Positions 32,818 to 40,996 of a stretch of 64,000 nucleotides of DNA are shown piece after piece. Positions within the stretch are counted from its first letter, which is position 1. Each line of letters starts with the position of its first letter. A program made the position numbers and the translations under genes. Below the pieces are notes generated by a model. The model searched no databases, was not told where the DNA came from, and saw only the letters and a list, made by a program, of their open reading frames with translations. The DNA is from JBFAPK01 sp040676675 (lineage in GTDB: Bacteria; Actinomycetota; Actinomycetes; Mycobacteriales; Micromonosporaceae), in NCBI RefSeq assembly GCF_040676675.1, contig NZ_JBFAPK010000004.1:186001-250000 (forward strand), in the 5' to 3' direction.

Positions 32818-33972
32818 TCAGGCGTCAGCCACTGGTGCGGATGCTGCCGATGGTGCCGGTGGTGCCGATGCGGCGTCGGGGGCGCGCAGGCCGGCCAGCG
32901 CCGCGGCCAGCTCCCCGACCTGCGCGGAGAGCTCGCCCACCCGGGCGTACGCGCGGTCGCGGTCCCGCTCGGCGGTGGCGAGCCGGTCGGCCACCTCGGC
33001 GAGGCGCGCCTCGGCGGCGACGGTCGCCTCCCGGGCGGCGGCGGCCCGCGCGGTCAGCTGGTCGCGTTCGGCGGCGAGCCGGTCGAGGCCGCGACGGGCG
33101 TCCGCCAGCGTGGCGGCGGCCTCCTCGGCGGCCCGGCGGGCGTCCGCGTCGCGCCGCCGCGCCTCGTCGGCGGCCCGCTGCGCGTCCTGACGCGCCGCCG
33201 CCTCGGCCGCGCGCGCCTGGCCGGCCTCATCGCGCAGGCGTTCGGCCTGGGCGAGGGCCTCGGCGGCGGCCCGGCCGGCCCGTTCGGCGTCGGCCCGGGC
33301 CGTGTCGCGTTCGCGGGTCAGCTCCGTGACCGCCCGTTCGGCGGTCTCGGCCCGCTGCCGCTGGCCGCCGGCGTCGCGGCGGGCGGCGTCGCGGTCCTGT
33401 TCGGCCTGGGCGCGCAGCGCGTCGGCCGCGCTGGCGGCGTGCCGGGCCTCGTCGCGGGCGGAGCGGGCCGCCTCGGCCTCGGCCCGCGCGGCGGCGGCGG
33501 ACGCGCCGGCCCGCTCGGCCTCGCGGCGGGCGGCGTCGCGGTCGGCCGTGGCGTGCCGCGCCGCCTGCTCGGCGGCGCTGGCCGCGTCGCGCGCCGTGTC
33601 GGCCTCGCGGCGCGCCTCGTCGCGTTCGGTCTGTGCGGCGGCCACCGCCGCGGCGGCCTCGGCGCGCACCTCGGCCAGTTGCCGTTCCACGCCCGCCGGG
33701 GAGAGTTCGGCGTGCAGCGCCTCGGTGAGGGTCTCCACCATCTGGTCGAGCCGGTCGACCACCTCCCAGGTGCGGGAGACCTGCCCGGCCAGGCCGGGGG
33801 CGCCGCGGTGCCGCATGCGGACGTTGCGCGAGGCCCGCTGGCAGGCGCCGTCGTTGTCCCGGCAGTAGCGGAAGGGCCGGCCCGCGCCGGCGCGCTGCGG
33901 TACCGGCCGTCCACAGTGGGCGCAGGGCCGGGTTTCGGTGGGACCGTCCGGGGTGGTGACCTCGTCGCGCAT
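32818..33972 (-). CDS. Zinc-finger-like N-terminus with long coiled-coil protein
   Basis: This 384-residue protein is of unknown function. Residues 17-50 hold CAHCGRPV and FRYCRDNDGACQRA, a Cys4 set that could bind zinc. From about residue 75 to 365 it is almost entirely Ala/Arg/Glu with heptad-like spacing, predicting a very long coiled coil. The tail is Ala/Pro-rich. There is no signal peptide or membrane segment. Similar proteins in Micromonospora relatives are hypothetical; a structural or nucleic-acid-associated role is possible. It ends about 310 bp upstream of the rbpA promoter region, on the same strand. Confidence 0.75.
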   Translation of the reverse strand: MRDEVTTPDGPTETRPCAHCGRPVPQRAGAGRPFRYCRDNDGACQRASRNVRMRHRGAPGLAGQVSRTWEVVDRLDQMVETLTEALHAELSPAGVERQLAEVRAEAAAAVAAAQTERDEARREADTARDAASAAEQAARHATADRDAARREAERAGASAAAARAEAEAARSARDEARHAASAADALRAQAEQDRDAARRDAGGQRQRAETAERAVTELTRERDTARADAERAGRAAAEALAQAERLRDEAGQARAAEAAARQDAQRAADEARRRDADARRAAEEAAATLADARRGLDRLAAERDQLTARAAAAREATVAAEARLAEVADRLATAERDRDRAYARVGELSAQVGELAAALAGLRAPDAASAPPAPSAASAPVADA

Positions 33973-34063
33973 AGCCGAGGCAGTCTAGGCCATGCCGGCC
34001 CGGCCGCCACCCGGGCCGACCCGGTGGGCGGCCGGGCGGGTGCGGCGCCGGCCGGCGGGCGGC

Positions 34064-35248
34064 TCAGATCTCCCGGACGAAGACGATGGCGTCGGCCCGG
34101 TCGATGGTGGCCGGGTCGAGGGCGAGGTAGGTGTGGTCGGCCGGTACGCGCGCCGGCGGCGTGCGGTCCAGGGCCGCGGCGAGCCGGCCGGCATCGACGA
34201 CGGCGCGGGCGTGGGGCAGCCGCGACAGCAGCCCTTCGAGGGTGTCCGGCGCGGGCACGTCGTCCCCGCGCGAGCCGAAGGTGGCGGCGGCGAAGGCGTA
34301 CCGGTCCCCGAGGCGGGCACCGACGATGGCACCGGCGCTCCACCACTGCCGCCCCTCGCCGGCGAAGTGCAGGCGGCTGCGGTCCCGTTGCAGGTGCAGG
34401 TTGTGGGCGAAGGCGAGGGTGGGGCCGCGACGGGTCTCGTGGCCGAGGATGGCGTCGAGGTTGTCGGCCATCATCGCGTCACGCAGGCGCATGAGCGCGT
34501 CGATGCGGGTGGGCCCGGTCTCGGCCATGCCGGCGTGGTAGCGCAGGAGCCCGGCGGCGGTACGGCCGTACAGGTCGGCCCGCCACCAGTCGTCCGGGGA
34601 GGTGGCCGCGCTCAGCTGCGGGGCGTACGCGGTGAGCAGCGCGCGCAGGTCGTCGGCGAGCAGGCGCAGGCGCATCGCCTCGGGGGTGCGGCCGACGGAA
34701 CGGGTGGGGTCCGTGAGGGCGGCCGGGTCGATCCAGCGCTCGTCGGGACCGAGCAGTTCGTCGAGGGTCTCGCGGTCGCCGGCCAGATCGAGGTGGGCGG
34801 CGAGGTAGTCGTGCAGCCCGGTCAGCGCCGGGCGGGGACTGTCCGGACCGGTGATCTCCAGGGGGCCGTCGAAGCCGTAGAAGCGCACCCGCTCGGGCCG
34901 CGGACGCCCCTCGTTGTGGGCGCGCATCCAGCGCAGCAGTTCCCGGTTGGCGGGCGAGGCGCCGAAGCCGTGGCTGAAGCCGAGGTCCATGGCGTCGTCG
35001 AGGGTGCCGACGCCGTCGGTGACGTACGCGTCGGCGACCAGGGCGCCCAGGCAGTCGGTCTCCAGGGCGATCGAGCGGTAGTTCTGGTGCGCGACGAGGT
35101 GGCGGAACAGCTCGTTGCGCAGCTCCAGGAAGGCCTCGACGCCGTGGGTCGGCTCGCCGAGGCCGAGCAGGCGGGTGGCGGGGGACAGCAGCGCGGTGAG
35201 GGCCTCGCCGGTGAACTCGCGCGCGGCGGCGCGGATCGGGTCCGTCAT
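34064..35248 (-). CDS. Erythromycin esterase-like family protein
   Basis: The 394-residue protein is of the erythromycin esterase (EreA-like) fold: LLGLGEPTHGVEAFLELRNEL (about 27-47; His probably catalytic), IALETDCLGA, RFYGFDGP, and TLAFAHNLHLQRD. Members hydrolyse macrolide lactones or modify other substrates; most have unknown roles, so resistance is not implied. The ATG at 35248 begins MTDPIRAAA; upstream in-frame sequence includes a palindrome and is not coding. It is divergent from a MerR-type regulator gene at 35409 that probably controls it. Confidence 0.82.
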   Translation of the reverse strand: MTDPIRAAAREFTGEALTALLSPATRLLGLGEPTHGVEAFLELRNELFRHLVAHQNYRSIALETDCLGALVADAYVTDGVGTLDDAMDLGFSHGFGASPANRELLRWMRAHNEGRPRPERVRFYGFDGPLEITGPDSPRPALTGLHDYLAAHLDLAGDRETLDELLGPDERWIDPAALTDPTRSVGRTPEAMRLRLLADDLRALLTAYAPQLSAATSPDDWWRADLYGRTAAGLLRYHAGMAETGPTRIDALMRLRDAMMADNLDAILGHETRRGPTLAFAHNLHLQRDRSRLHFAGEGRQWWSAGAIVGARLGDRYAFAAATFGSRGDDVPAPDTLEGLLSRLPHARAVVDAGRLAAALDRTPPARVPADHTYLALDPATIDRADAIVFVREI

Positions 35249-35251
35249 TCC

Positions 35252-35269
35252 TTCAACTGTATCGTTGAA
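35252..35269. promoter_or_regulatory. Operator candidate TTCAAC-N6-GTTGAA
   Basis: A 6-bp perfect dyad with a 6-nt centre lies 4 bp upstream of the esterase-like start codon, in the gap shared with the double-MerR regulator gene. Confidence 0.5.
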
Positions 35270-35408
35270 CCACGTGTGTAAGCTTTCGCGCGATCTCGTG
35301 CCGTCCGACCGGGACGTACCCTCAACGGCACGGTACAGGAAGCGGCGGCCCGCCCCCGCCGCCGACGGGTCGGGGCGGCGACGGTCGGATGTGGACGGAG
35401 CGTGGGGG

Positions 35409-36161
35409 ATGGGCGATCCGGCGACCGGACTGCGGTCGGTGGACCTGGCCCGGCTGGTCGGGGTCTCGACCCAGCAGATCCGCAACTACGTCGACGCGGG
35501 CGTCCTGCCGCCGGTGACGCGCAGCCCGGCCGGCTACCGCCGCTTCGAGGCACGCCACCGCCGGGCCCTGCTCACCTACCGGGCGCTGGGCCGGGGGTAC
35601 GGGTGGGAGACGGCCAAGGCGGTGCTGCGGGCGGTACACGCCGGTGACGTGCCGCAGGCGCTGGCGCGCGTCGACGCCGCGCACGCCGGGCTGCACGAGC
35701 AGCGGCTGTCGCTGCGCGCCGTCGGCGAGGCGCTGGAGGCGGTCGCCGCGCGAGGCGCGGGGGAGGCGGTCCCGTCCCGTGGCCCGCTGCGGGTCGGGGA
35801 GCTGGCCCGGCGGCTCGGGGTACGCGCCTCGGCGCTGCGGGTGTGGGAGTCGGCGGGGCTGCTGGCGCCGGCCCGGACGCCCGGCACCGGCTACCGCAGC
35901 TTCGGCCCCGCCGACGTCCGCGACGCCCAGATGATCAAAATGTTGCGGCAGGGCCGCTATCCGCTGGCCCAGATCCGACCCATCCTCGACGGCCTGCGCC
36001 GCACCGGCAGCAGTGAGGCGCTGCGCGCGGCGATCGCGGACCGCCAGCGGGAGCTGGCCCGGCGTACGAAGGGCATGCTCGCCGCCGCCGGTGCGCTGCA
36101 CGGGTACCTGGAGGAGTTCCCCGACCCGCCGCCGGGCGCCGGCCGGCGGAGCGAGGGCTGA
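35409..36161 (+). CDS. Regulator with two MerR DNA-binding domains
   Basis: The 250-residue protein has two complete MerR winged-helix units. The first, about residues 9-50, reads VDLARLVGVSTQQIRNYVDA, then GVLPPVTRSPAGYRRFEARH. The second, about 128-175, reads LRVGELARRLGVRASALRVW, then AGLLAPARTPGTGYRSFGPAD. A linker helix joins them and a short C-terminal helix follows. Normal MerR proteins have one such unit and dimerise; this one may bind as a pseudo-dimer. The ATG at 35409 follows GGGGG. It is divergent from the erythromycin esterase-like gene. Confidence 0.85.
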   Translation: MGDPATGLRSVDLARLVGVSTQQIRNYVDAGVLPPVTRSPAGYRRFEARHRRALLTYRALGRGYGWETAKAVLRAVHAGDVPQALARVDAAHAGLHEQRLSLRAVGEALEAVAARGAGEAVPSRGPLRVGELARRLGVRASALRVWESAGLLAPARTPGTGYRSFGPADVRDAQMIKMLRQGRYPLAQIRPILDGLRRTGSSEALRAAIADRQRELARRTKGMLAAAGALHGYLEEFPDPPPGAGRRSEG

Positions 36162-36210
36162 CGGCCGGCGGAGCCGGGGAACGCGAACCCGAGGCGGGCG
36201 TCGTGGCGGG

Positions 36211-36957
36211 TCAGAGCAGCGACCGGCCGGTCGGGGCCAGCCGCAGCACCTGCGGGGCGGCCCGCTCGACCCGGGCCAGCGCGGGAAGGATCTCGTCGCG
36301 TACCTCGGGGTCGTCGGCCAGGCGCGCGCGGTGCCGCCGGTGGGTCTCGTCGTCCGGGTACGACCCCAGGGTCACCACCACGTTCTCGCCGGTGCGCACC
36401 GGCAGTCGCGGGAACGTGTTGACCGCCGGTTCCGTGCCGAACACCGCCAGCGGCGCGGGACCGGTGCGGCCCAGCGCCGGCACGAGCCGGTCCCGGACCA
36501 GGCCCGGCCCGGGGCCGGGCACCTCGGCGCGTTCGGCGTCCGGCGGGAAGGACCAGACGGTGGCGACCAGCAGCCGCCGTGGTGCCGGGGCCCCGACCGG
36601 GGGCCGCCGGGCCGGGTCGACCGTGACGCCGGTGCCCGGCCCGGCGGGCCGCAGCAGCAGCACGTCGTCCGAGTCGACCATCGTCGCGTTGGCCTGGTCC
36701 CGGTGCGCCGCCCAGACGGGTCCGTCGTAGAAGGCGGTCAGCGCGCGCTGTCGGCTGGTCATGTCCGCGAAGCCGCGCAGCCAGACGAACCGGTCGGGGT
36801 CGTCGAGGTCGCGGAACTGGCCGAGTACGGTCATCCCGACCCGCTCCTGGCTCTCCACGAACTCCCGGTCGAACAGGTCGATCAGCTCGTCGCGCCGGCC
36901 CGGCCGCAGCGTGTACCGGCGCAGCTCCACCACCGCGGGCGAGGCGGGCGCGCTCAT
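36211..36957 (-). CDS. NIPSNAP family protein
   Basis: The predicted protein has 248 residues. VVELRRYTLRPGRRDELIDLF (residues 9-29) and VGMTVLGQFRDLDDPDRFVWLRGF (about 40-63; summarised) form a NIPSNAP ferredoxin-like domain. A second, similar domain seems to occupy about 125-245 (LLVATVWSFPPDAERAEV, then VVVTLGSYPDDETHRRHRAR). Function is unknown; such dimeric alpha-beta barrels often bind small molecules. The ATG at 36957 overlaps the stop of the gene upstream by 4 bp. Confidence 0.8.
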   Translation of the reverse strand: MSAPASPAVVELRRYTLRPGRRDELIDLFDREFVESQERVGMTVLGQFRDLDDPDRFVWLRGFADMTSRQRALTAFYDGPVWAAHRDQANATMVDSDDVLLLRPAGPGTGVTVDPARRPPVGAPAPRRLLVATVWSFPPDAERAEVPGPGPGLVRDRLVPALGRTGPAPLAVFGTEPAVNTFPRLPVRTGENVVVTLGSYPDDETHRRHRARLADDPEVRDEILPALARVERAAPQVLRLAPTGRSLL

Positions 36958-37490
36958 CCGACCGGCTCCGAGCTGGCCGGCGTCCGATCCGTGGCGGCCG
37001 GCGCCCCGACCCGGGCGAACTCCATGATCCAGTTCGTTTCCCAGGTCGCCCCGCCGTCGACCGAGAAGGCCTGCTCCCAGCGCGCGGAGACGGGCGTGAT
37101 CCGCGACCAGATGAACCGGCACCGTACGGGTCGGCCCTCGTGGCTGTCGTCGCCGTGGAACTCGCCGTACCCGTCGGCGGTGAACCGGCCGACGATCGGG
37201 GGCGTCAACCGCCCGTCCCGGCTGCTGACCCAGTTCAGCGACCACAGCCGGGTCTGCGGGTCGTACAGGCGCAGCGTCAGCCCGGAGAGTCCCTTCGTCG
37301 GGAAGCTGATCTCGTCGAGGTTGGCGGCGCCGCCGAAGAGCGTGCCGTGGCAGACGGCCACGCCGGGGAACTCGTCCCAGTCGGACCCGCCGGACAGCGG
37401 CGATACCAGCCGCCGGTTCGTCACCTGCCAGCTGCCGATGAGGAAGTCGAAGTCGCCCACGCCCGGGCGGTCGGGGGAAGAGCTGCTCAT
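36954..37490 (-). CDS. DUF1579-like calycin-type protein
   Basis: The 178-residue protein starts FDFLIGSWQVTNRRLVSPL, followed by WDEFPGVAVCHG and LRLYDPQTRLWSLNWVSSRD. This is the beta-barrel pattern of DUF1579-like proteins seen near oxidoreductases and regulators. There is no signal peptide. Function is unknown. It forms a two-gene unit with the NIPSNAP gene and is divergent from the WYL-domain regulator at 37599, with a long palindrome between, so it is probably the regulated target. Confidence 0.7.
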   Translation of the reverse strand: MSSSSPDRPGVGDFDFLIGSWQVTNRRLVSPLSGGSDWDEFPGVAVCHGTLFGGAANLDEISFPTKGLSGLTLRLYDPQTRLWSLNWVSSRDGRLTPPIVGRFTADGYGEFHGDDSHEGRPVRCRFIWSRITPVSARWEQAFSVDGGATWETNWIMEFARVGAPAATDRTPASSEPVG

Positions 37491-37554
37491 CCGCGTCGTC
37501 TCCTGTCGGTCGATGATCCCGGGCCCGCTGGCCCGGCCGGGAACGCTAACCCCG

Positions 37555-37581
37555 CTCCACTGACATCCGCTGTCAGTGGAG
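37555..37581. promoter_or_regulatory. 27-bp operator palindrome, 11-bp arms
   Basis: CTCCACTGACA-TCCGC-TGTCAGTGGAG is a perfect dyad 64 bp from the DUF1579-like start and 17 bp from the regulator start. It is the likely binding site of the WYL regulator. Confidence 0.75.
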
Positions 37582-37598
37582 ACCGGCATACTTCCGAG

Positions 37599-38615
37599 GT
37601 GCGCGCGAGCCGGTTGCTGTCGATCCTGTTGCTGCTGCAGGCGCGCGGCCGGCTGACCGCCCAGCAGCTCGCCGACGAGCTGGCCGTCTCGGTCCGCACC
37701 GTGTACCGGGACGTGGAGGCGCTGGGCGCGGCGGGCATCCCGCTGTACGGCGAGCCCGGTCACGACGGCGGCTACCGACTCGTCGACGGCTACCGCACCC
37801 GGCTGACCGGTCTCACCGGCGGTGAGGCCGAGGCGCTGTTCCTGGCCGGCCTGCCCGGCCCCGCCGCCGACCTGGGGCTCGGCGCGGTGCTGGCCACCGC
37901 CCAGCTCAAGCTGATGGCCGCGCTGCCGGAGCCGTTGCGCGACCGGGCCGAGGAGCTGCGGCGGCGGTTCCACCTGGACACCTCCGGCTGGTACGCCGAG
38001 GCCGAACCGACCCCGCACCTGGCGGCGGTGGTGGAGGCGGTCTGGACCCAACGGCGAATCCGGATGCGGTACCGCCGCTGGGCCGAGCCGCAGGAGGTGA
38101 CCCGTACCGTCTCGCCGTACGGGCTGGTGTGCAAGGCCGGCCGCTGGTACCTGGTCGCGGGCGAGCCGGAGTCGATCCGCACGTACCGCGTGTCGCAGAT
38201 CCTGCGGGTCCAGCTGCTGCCGGGCCCGTGCGAGCGGCCCGATGGGTTCGATCTCGCCGCGCACTGGGCCTCCTACCTGGGCGACTTCGACGCGCGGCGG
38301 CACCGCGGCCAGGCCCGGGTGCTGCTCGCCCCGGGGGTGCTGGAGCGCCTGCCGGACCTGGTCGAACCGGCGGTGGTTCGGGCCGCGCGGGCCAGCGTCG
38401 GCACCCCGTACCCGGACGGGCGGGTCCCGGTGACCATCCCGATCGAGTCGGTCGGCCACGCCGCCGGCATGCTGCTGCGGCTCGGCACCGACGTGGAGGT
38501 GCTCGCCCCGGCCGAGCTGCGCGCCACGATCGCGTCCACGGTCGCCGCGCTGGCGGCCACCTACGCCGACCCGGCCACCTACGCCGACCCGGGCGGCGGC
38601 GCCGGCCGGGCGTAG
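37599..38615 (+). CDS. YafY-type HTH/WYL-domain transcriptional regulator
   Basis: The 338-residue protein has an N-terminal HTH_11 (RASRLLSILLLLQARGRLTA, then LADELAVSVRTVYRDVEAL, residues 2-48) and the following YGEPGHDGGYRL wing, then a WYL domain (about 135-240; RMRYRRWAEPQEVTR, PYGLVCKAGRWYLVAG) and a WCX C-terminal extension. WYL domains sense nucleotides or other ligands. The GTG at 37599 directly abuts the HTH. The Tyr-Ala-Asp-Pro sequence repeats near the C-terminus (TYADPATYADP), suggesting slippage. Confidence 0.88.
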   Translation: MRASRLLSILLLLQARGRLTAQQLADELAVSVRTVYRDVEALGAAGIPLYGEPGHDGGYRLVDGYRTRLTGLTGGEAEALFLAGLPGPAADLGLGAVLATAQLKLMAALPEPLRDRAEELRRRFHLDTSGWYAEAEPTPHLAAVVEAVWTQRRIRMRYRRWAEPQEVTRTVSPYGLVCKAGRWYLVAGEPESIRTYRVSQILRVQLLPGPCERPDGFDLAAHWASYLGDFDARRHRGQARVLLAPGVLERLPDLVEPAVVRAARASVGTPYPDGRVPVTIPIESVGHAAGMLLRLGTDVEVLAPAELRATIASTVAALAATYADPATYADPGGGAGRA

Positions 38616-38623
38616 GCGCGCGG

Positions 38624-39607
38624 TCAGGCCGCCTGGGCGGCCATGGCGAGGCGGGTCTCCTCGGCGACCAGGTCGGCGTTGATCGCCGCCCCGGCGCTCA
38701 GGCCACCCGCCGCCGCCGTGACCACCTGGGCGAGCGGGTCCGCCGCGTTGCCGGCCACCCAGACGCCGGGCACCTCGGTGGCGCCGGTGGCGTCGGCCGG
38801 TATCCGGCTGCCGATCACGTGCTCCCCGCGCCGCTCGTCGACCGGCCGCAGGCCCAGCGTGGCCGCCACGCCGGCGCGCGCGGTGAACCGGGGCGCCACC
38901 ACCAGGGCCTGGCAGGCGACGGTACGGCCGTCGTGCAGCCGTACGCCGGTCAGCCGGTCGTCGCGCACCTCCACCCCGGTGACCTCGCCGGCCACCACCG
39001 CGATGCCGCGGGCGGCCAACTGGGCGCGCTCCGGTTCGGCCGGTGGGTCCGCCACGTGCCGCAGCAGGGTCACGTCGGCGCTCCACTGCCGCCACAGCAG
39101 CGCCTGGTGCACGCTCGCCGGGCCGGTCGCGAGCACCGCGATCGCCTGGTCGCGTACCTCCCAGCCGTGGCAGTAGGGGCAGTGCAGCACGTCGCGGCCC
39201 CACCGCTCGGCCAGGCCCGGCACCGGCGGCAGCTCGTCGACCAGGCCGGTGGTCACCAGCAGCCGGCGCGCCCGCACCGTCCGACCGTCGGCGAGTTCGA
39301 CGGTGAAGTCGCCGTCCGGGCCGTCGGCGCGCCGGGCCGCGGTCACCGTGCCGGTGACGGTCTGCCCGCCGTAGCCGGCGACCTCGGCCCGGCCGGCGGC
39401 GAGCAGCTGCGCGGGCGCGACGCCGTCGCGGGTCAGGAAGTTGTGCACCCCGTCGGCCGGGGCGTTGCGCGGCGCGCCGGCGTCGACCACGAGCACGCGC
39501 CGCCGGGCCCGCGCCAGGGCCAGGGCCCCGCTGAGCCCGGCGACGCCGCCCCCGACGACCACCACGTCGTACCGCCGGGCCAGCTCCGTACCGTTGTTCG
39601 TTGTCAT
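38624..39607 (-). CDS. Thioredoxin reductase-like FAD/NAD(P) oxidoreductase
   Basis: The 327-residue protein has the dinucleotide motif VVVVGGGVAGLSGALALAR (about 16-34), RPVDERRGEHVIG, a HCPYCHGWE segment (about 141-149; two Cys in CxxC, though here next to the NADPH domain) and the C-terminal VPGVWVAGNAADPLAQVV. It resembles thioredoxin reductase-like proteins that lack thioredoxin specificity, including those acting in dithiol formation of secondary metabolites. It is divergent from the XRE-cupin regulator gene at 39752. The ATG at 39607 is the first Met of the domain. Confidence 0.85.
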   Translation of the reverse strand: MTTNNGTELARRYDVVVVGGGVAGLSGALALARARRRVLVVDAGAPRNAPADGVHNFLTRDGVAPAQLLAAGRAEVAGYGGQTVTGTVTAARRADGPDGDFTVELADGRTVRARRLLVTTGLVDELPPVPGLAERWGRDVLHCPYCHGWEVRDQAIAVLATGPASVHQALLWRQWSADVTLLRHVADPPAEPERAQLAARGIAVVAGEVTGVEVRDDRLTGVRLHDGRTVACQALVVAPRFTARAGVAATLGLRPVDERRGEHVIGSRIPADATGATEVPGVWVAGNAADPLAQVVTAAAGGLSAGAAINADLVAEETRLAMAAQAA

Positions 39608-39715
39608 TGTCTCCGCCCTTCCGTCGTGACCGGCCCGACCGGCGGGCCGGGACCGTGCCCCGGGGGCGCGGCGTGCGCCCCGGGCTGGCAGAACCGTCCC
39701 GCGCCGGCCCTCGGC

Positions 39716-39745
39716 TTGACAAACAACGTTGCCGGATCGGCAAAT
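39716..39745 (+). promoter_or_regulatory. Possible promoter of the XRE-cupin gene
   Basis: TTGACA (39716-39721) is followed after 18 bp by GCAAAT (39740-39745), a weak -10. The start codon at 39752 is only 6 bp further, so the transcript may be leaderless. Confidence 0.3.
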
Positions 39746-39751
39746 GAACGG

Positions 39752-40360
39752 ATGAGTGACGACGATGCCGGACCGGACCGGGACGACTCCCTCGACCAGG
39801 TGCTCGGGGCGGTCGGCCCGAGGCTGCGGGCGCTGCGCCAGCGGCGCGCCACGACGCTGGCGCAGCTCTCCCGCGCGACCGGCATCTCGGTCAGCACCCT
39901 GTCGCGGCTGGAGTCGGGCCAGCGCCGCCCCACCCTGGAGCTGCTGCTGCCGCTGGCCCGCGCCCACCAGGTGGCGCTGGACGAACTGGTCGGCGCCCCG
40001 CCGACCGGCGACCCCCGCGTGCACGCCCGCCCGGTGACCCGGCACGGCCGGACGTACCTGCCGCTGACCCGCCGGCCGGGCGGTCTCCAGGCATTCAAGA
40101 TGATCATCCCGCCGACGCCGGCGAGCGAACCGCAGCCGCAGGTGCACGAGGGCTACGACTGGATGTACGTGCTCTCCGGGCGGCTGCGCCTGGTGCTGGG
40201 CGAGCACGACCTGATCCTCGCCCCGGGCGAGGCCGCCGAGTTCGACACCCGTACCCCGCACTGGTTCGCCAACCCCGGTCCCGGCACCGCCGAGGTCCTC
40301 ACCCTCTTCGGGCCGCAGGGGGAGCGGCTGCACGTCCGGGCGCGCCCGCGTGACCGCTGA
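39752..40360 (+). CDS. XRE-family regulator with C-terminal cupin domain
   Basis: The 202-residue protein has an HTH_3 domain (about 22-78: LRALRQRRATTLAQLSRATG, then SVSTLSRLESGQRRPTLELL) and a cupin domain (about 125-195: VHEGYDWMYVLSGRLRLVLG, then LAPGEAAEFDTRTPHWF). This two-domain type often represses an adjacent oxidoreductase or catabolic gene and senses a small molecule through the cupin. It is divergent from the thioredoxin reductase-like gene. Confidence 0.88.
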   Translation: MSDDDAGPDRDDSLDQVLGAVGPRLRALRQRRATTLAQLSRATGISVSTLSRLESGQRRPTLELLLPLARAHQVALDELVGAPPTGDPRVHARPVTRHGRTYLPLTRRPGGLQAFKMIIPPTPASEPQPQVHEGYDWMYVLSGRLRLVLGEHDLILAPGEAAEFDTRTPHWFANPGPGTAEVLTLFGPQGERLHVRARPRDR

Positions 40361-40375
40361 GTCGGCCGCCGTGGG

Positions 40376-40990
40376 CTACCAGGTCGGTCCCGAGGGCAGG
40401 TCCGCCAGTCCCGGCGTGGACAGGTGCAGTACCTGGTAGCGCTCGGTGGCCGCCGGATCGGCGGTGACGGTCTCGCGCCACAGGACGAACCGCAGCAGCT
40501 GCCAGTGGTGCGGGTCGACGGCGAGGGCCGCGGTGTGCACGTCCTCGTGCCGGGCCAGCGTACGAAGCTCCTGGATCTCCCGCTCGATGCGGGCGGCCAG
40601 GCCCAGGCCGGTGCCCTCGGGGTCCGGATCGGCGGGGATCGGGACGAGCCGTCGCGAGGCGGCCCGGGGAAGGCCGGCCCGGGCGGGACCGGGGTGGCAG
40701 GCGACCCCGGTCCAGTGCCGGACGACCGGGCGGCCGAAGTCGCGCACGATGTTCTGGAATCCGCCGCCGCCGAGCAGGAACCGGGCCATCTCGCCGGTGT
40801 TGTGCCAGAGGTAGAACGGGGCGTACTGGTTGACCGGTGAGTCGTCCACGCCGCGTTCGCGGATCACGTACGCCTTCAGCCCGAGCCCGGCGCGGTCGTC
40901 GAGGACGCGCCCGCCGACGGCCACGCGCTCGCGGATGATCCGCATGTCGTAGTCGGCGGGCAGGGTGATCTCGTACTGCTTCGCATACAT
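40376..40990 (-). CDS. DUF4865 family protein
   Basis: The 204-residue protein starts MYAKQYEITLPADYDMRIIR and contains APFYLWHNTGEMARFLLGGGG, then ARHEDVHTAALAVDPHHWQLL (summarised; about 140-165). It matches DUF4865, a dimeric alpha-beta barrel group of unknown function often found beside TetR regulators. The TetR gene lies 6 bp upstream on the same strand, so they are co-transcribed and the protein may be its target. Confidence 0.78.
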   Translation of the reverse strand: MYAKQYEITLPADYDMRIIRERVAVGGRVLDDRAGLGLKAYVIRERGVDDSPVNQYAPFYLWHNTGEMARFLLGGGGFQNIVRDFGRPVVRHWTGVACHPGPARAGLPRAASRRLVPIPADPDPEGTGLGLAARIEREIQELRTLARHEDVHTAALAVDPHHWQLLRFVLWRETVTADPAATERYQVLHLSTPGLADLPSGPTW

Positions 40991-40996
40991 GAGCGC

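Noticed and set aside
34064..35248. Calling the esterase-like gene a macrolide resistance gene
   Set aside because: The family is broad, most members do not act on erythromycin, and no resistance-specific feature is visible.
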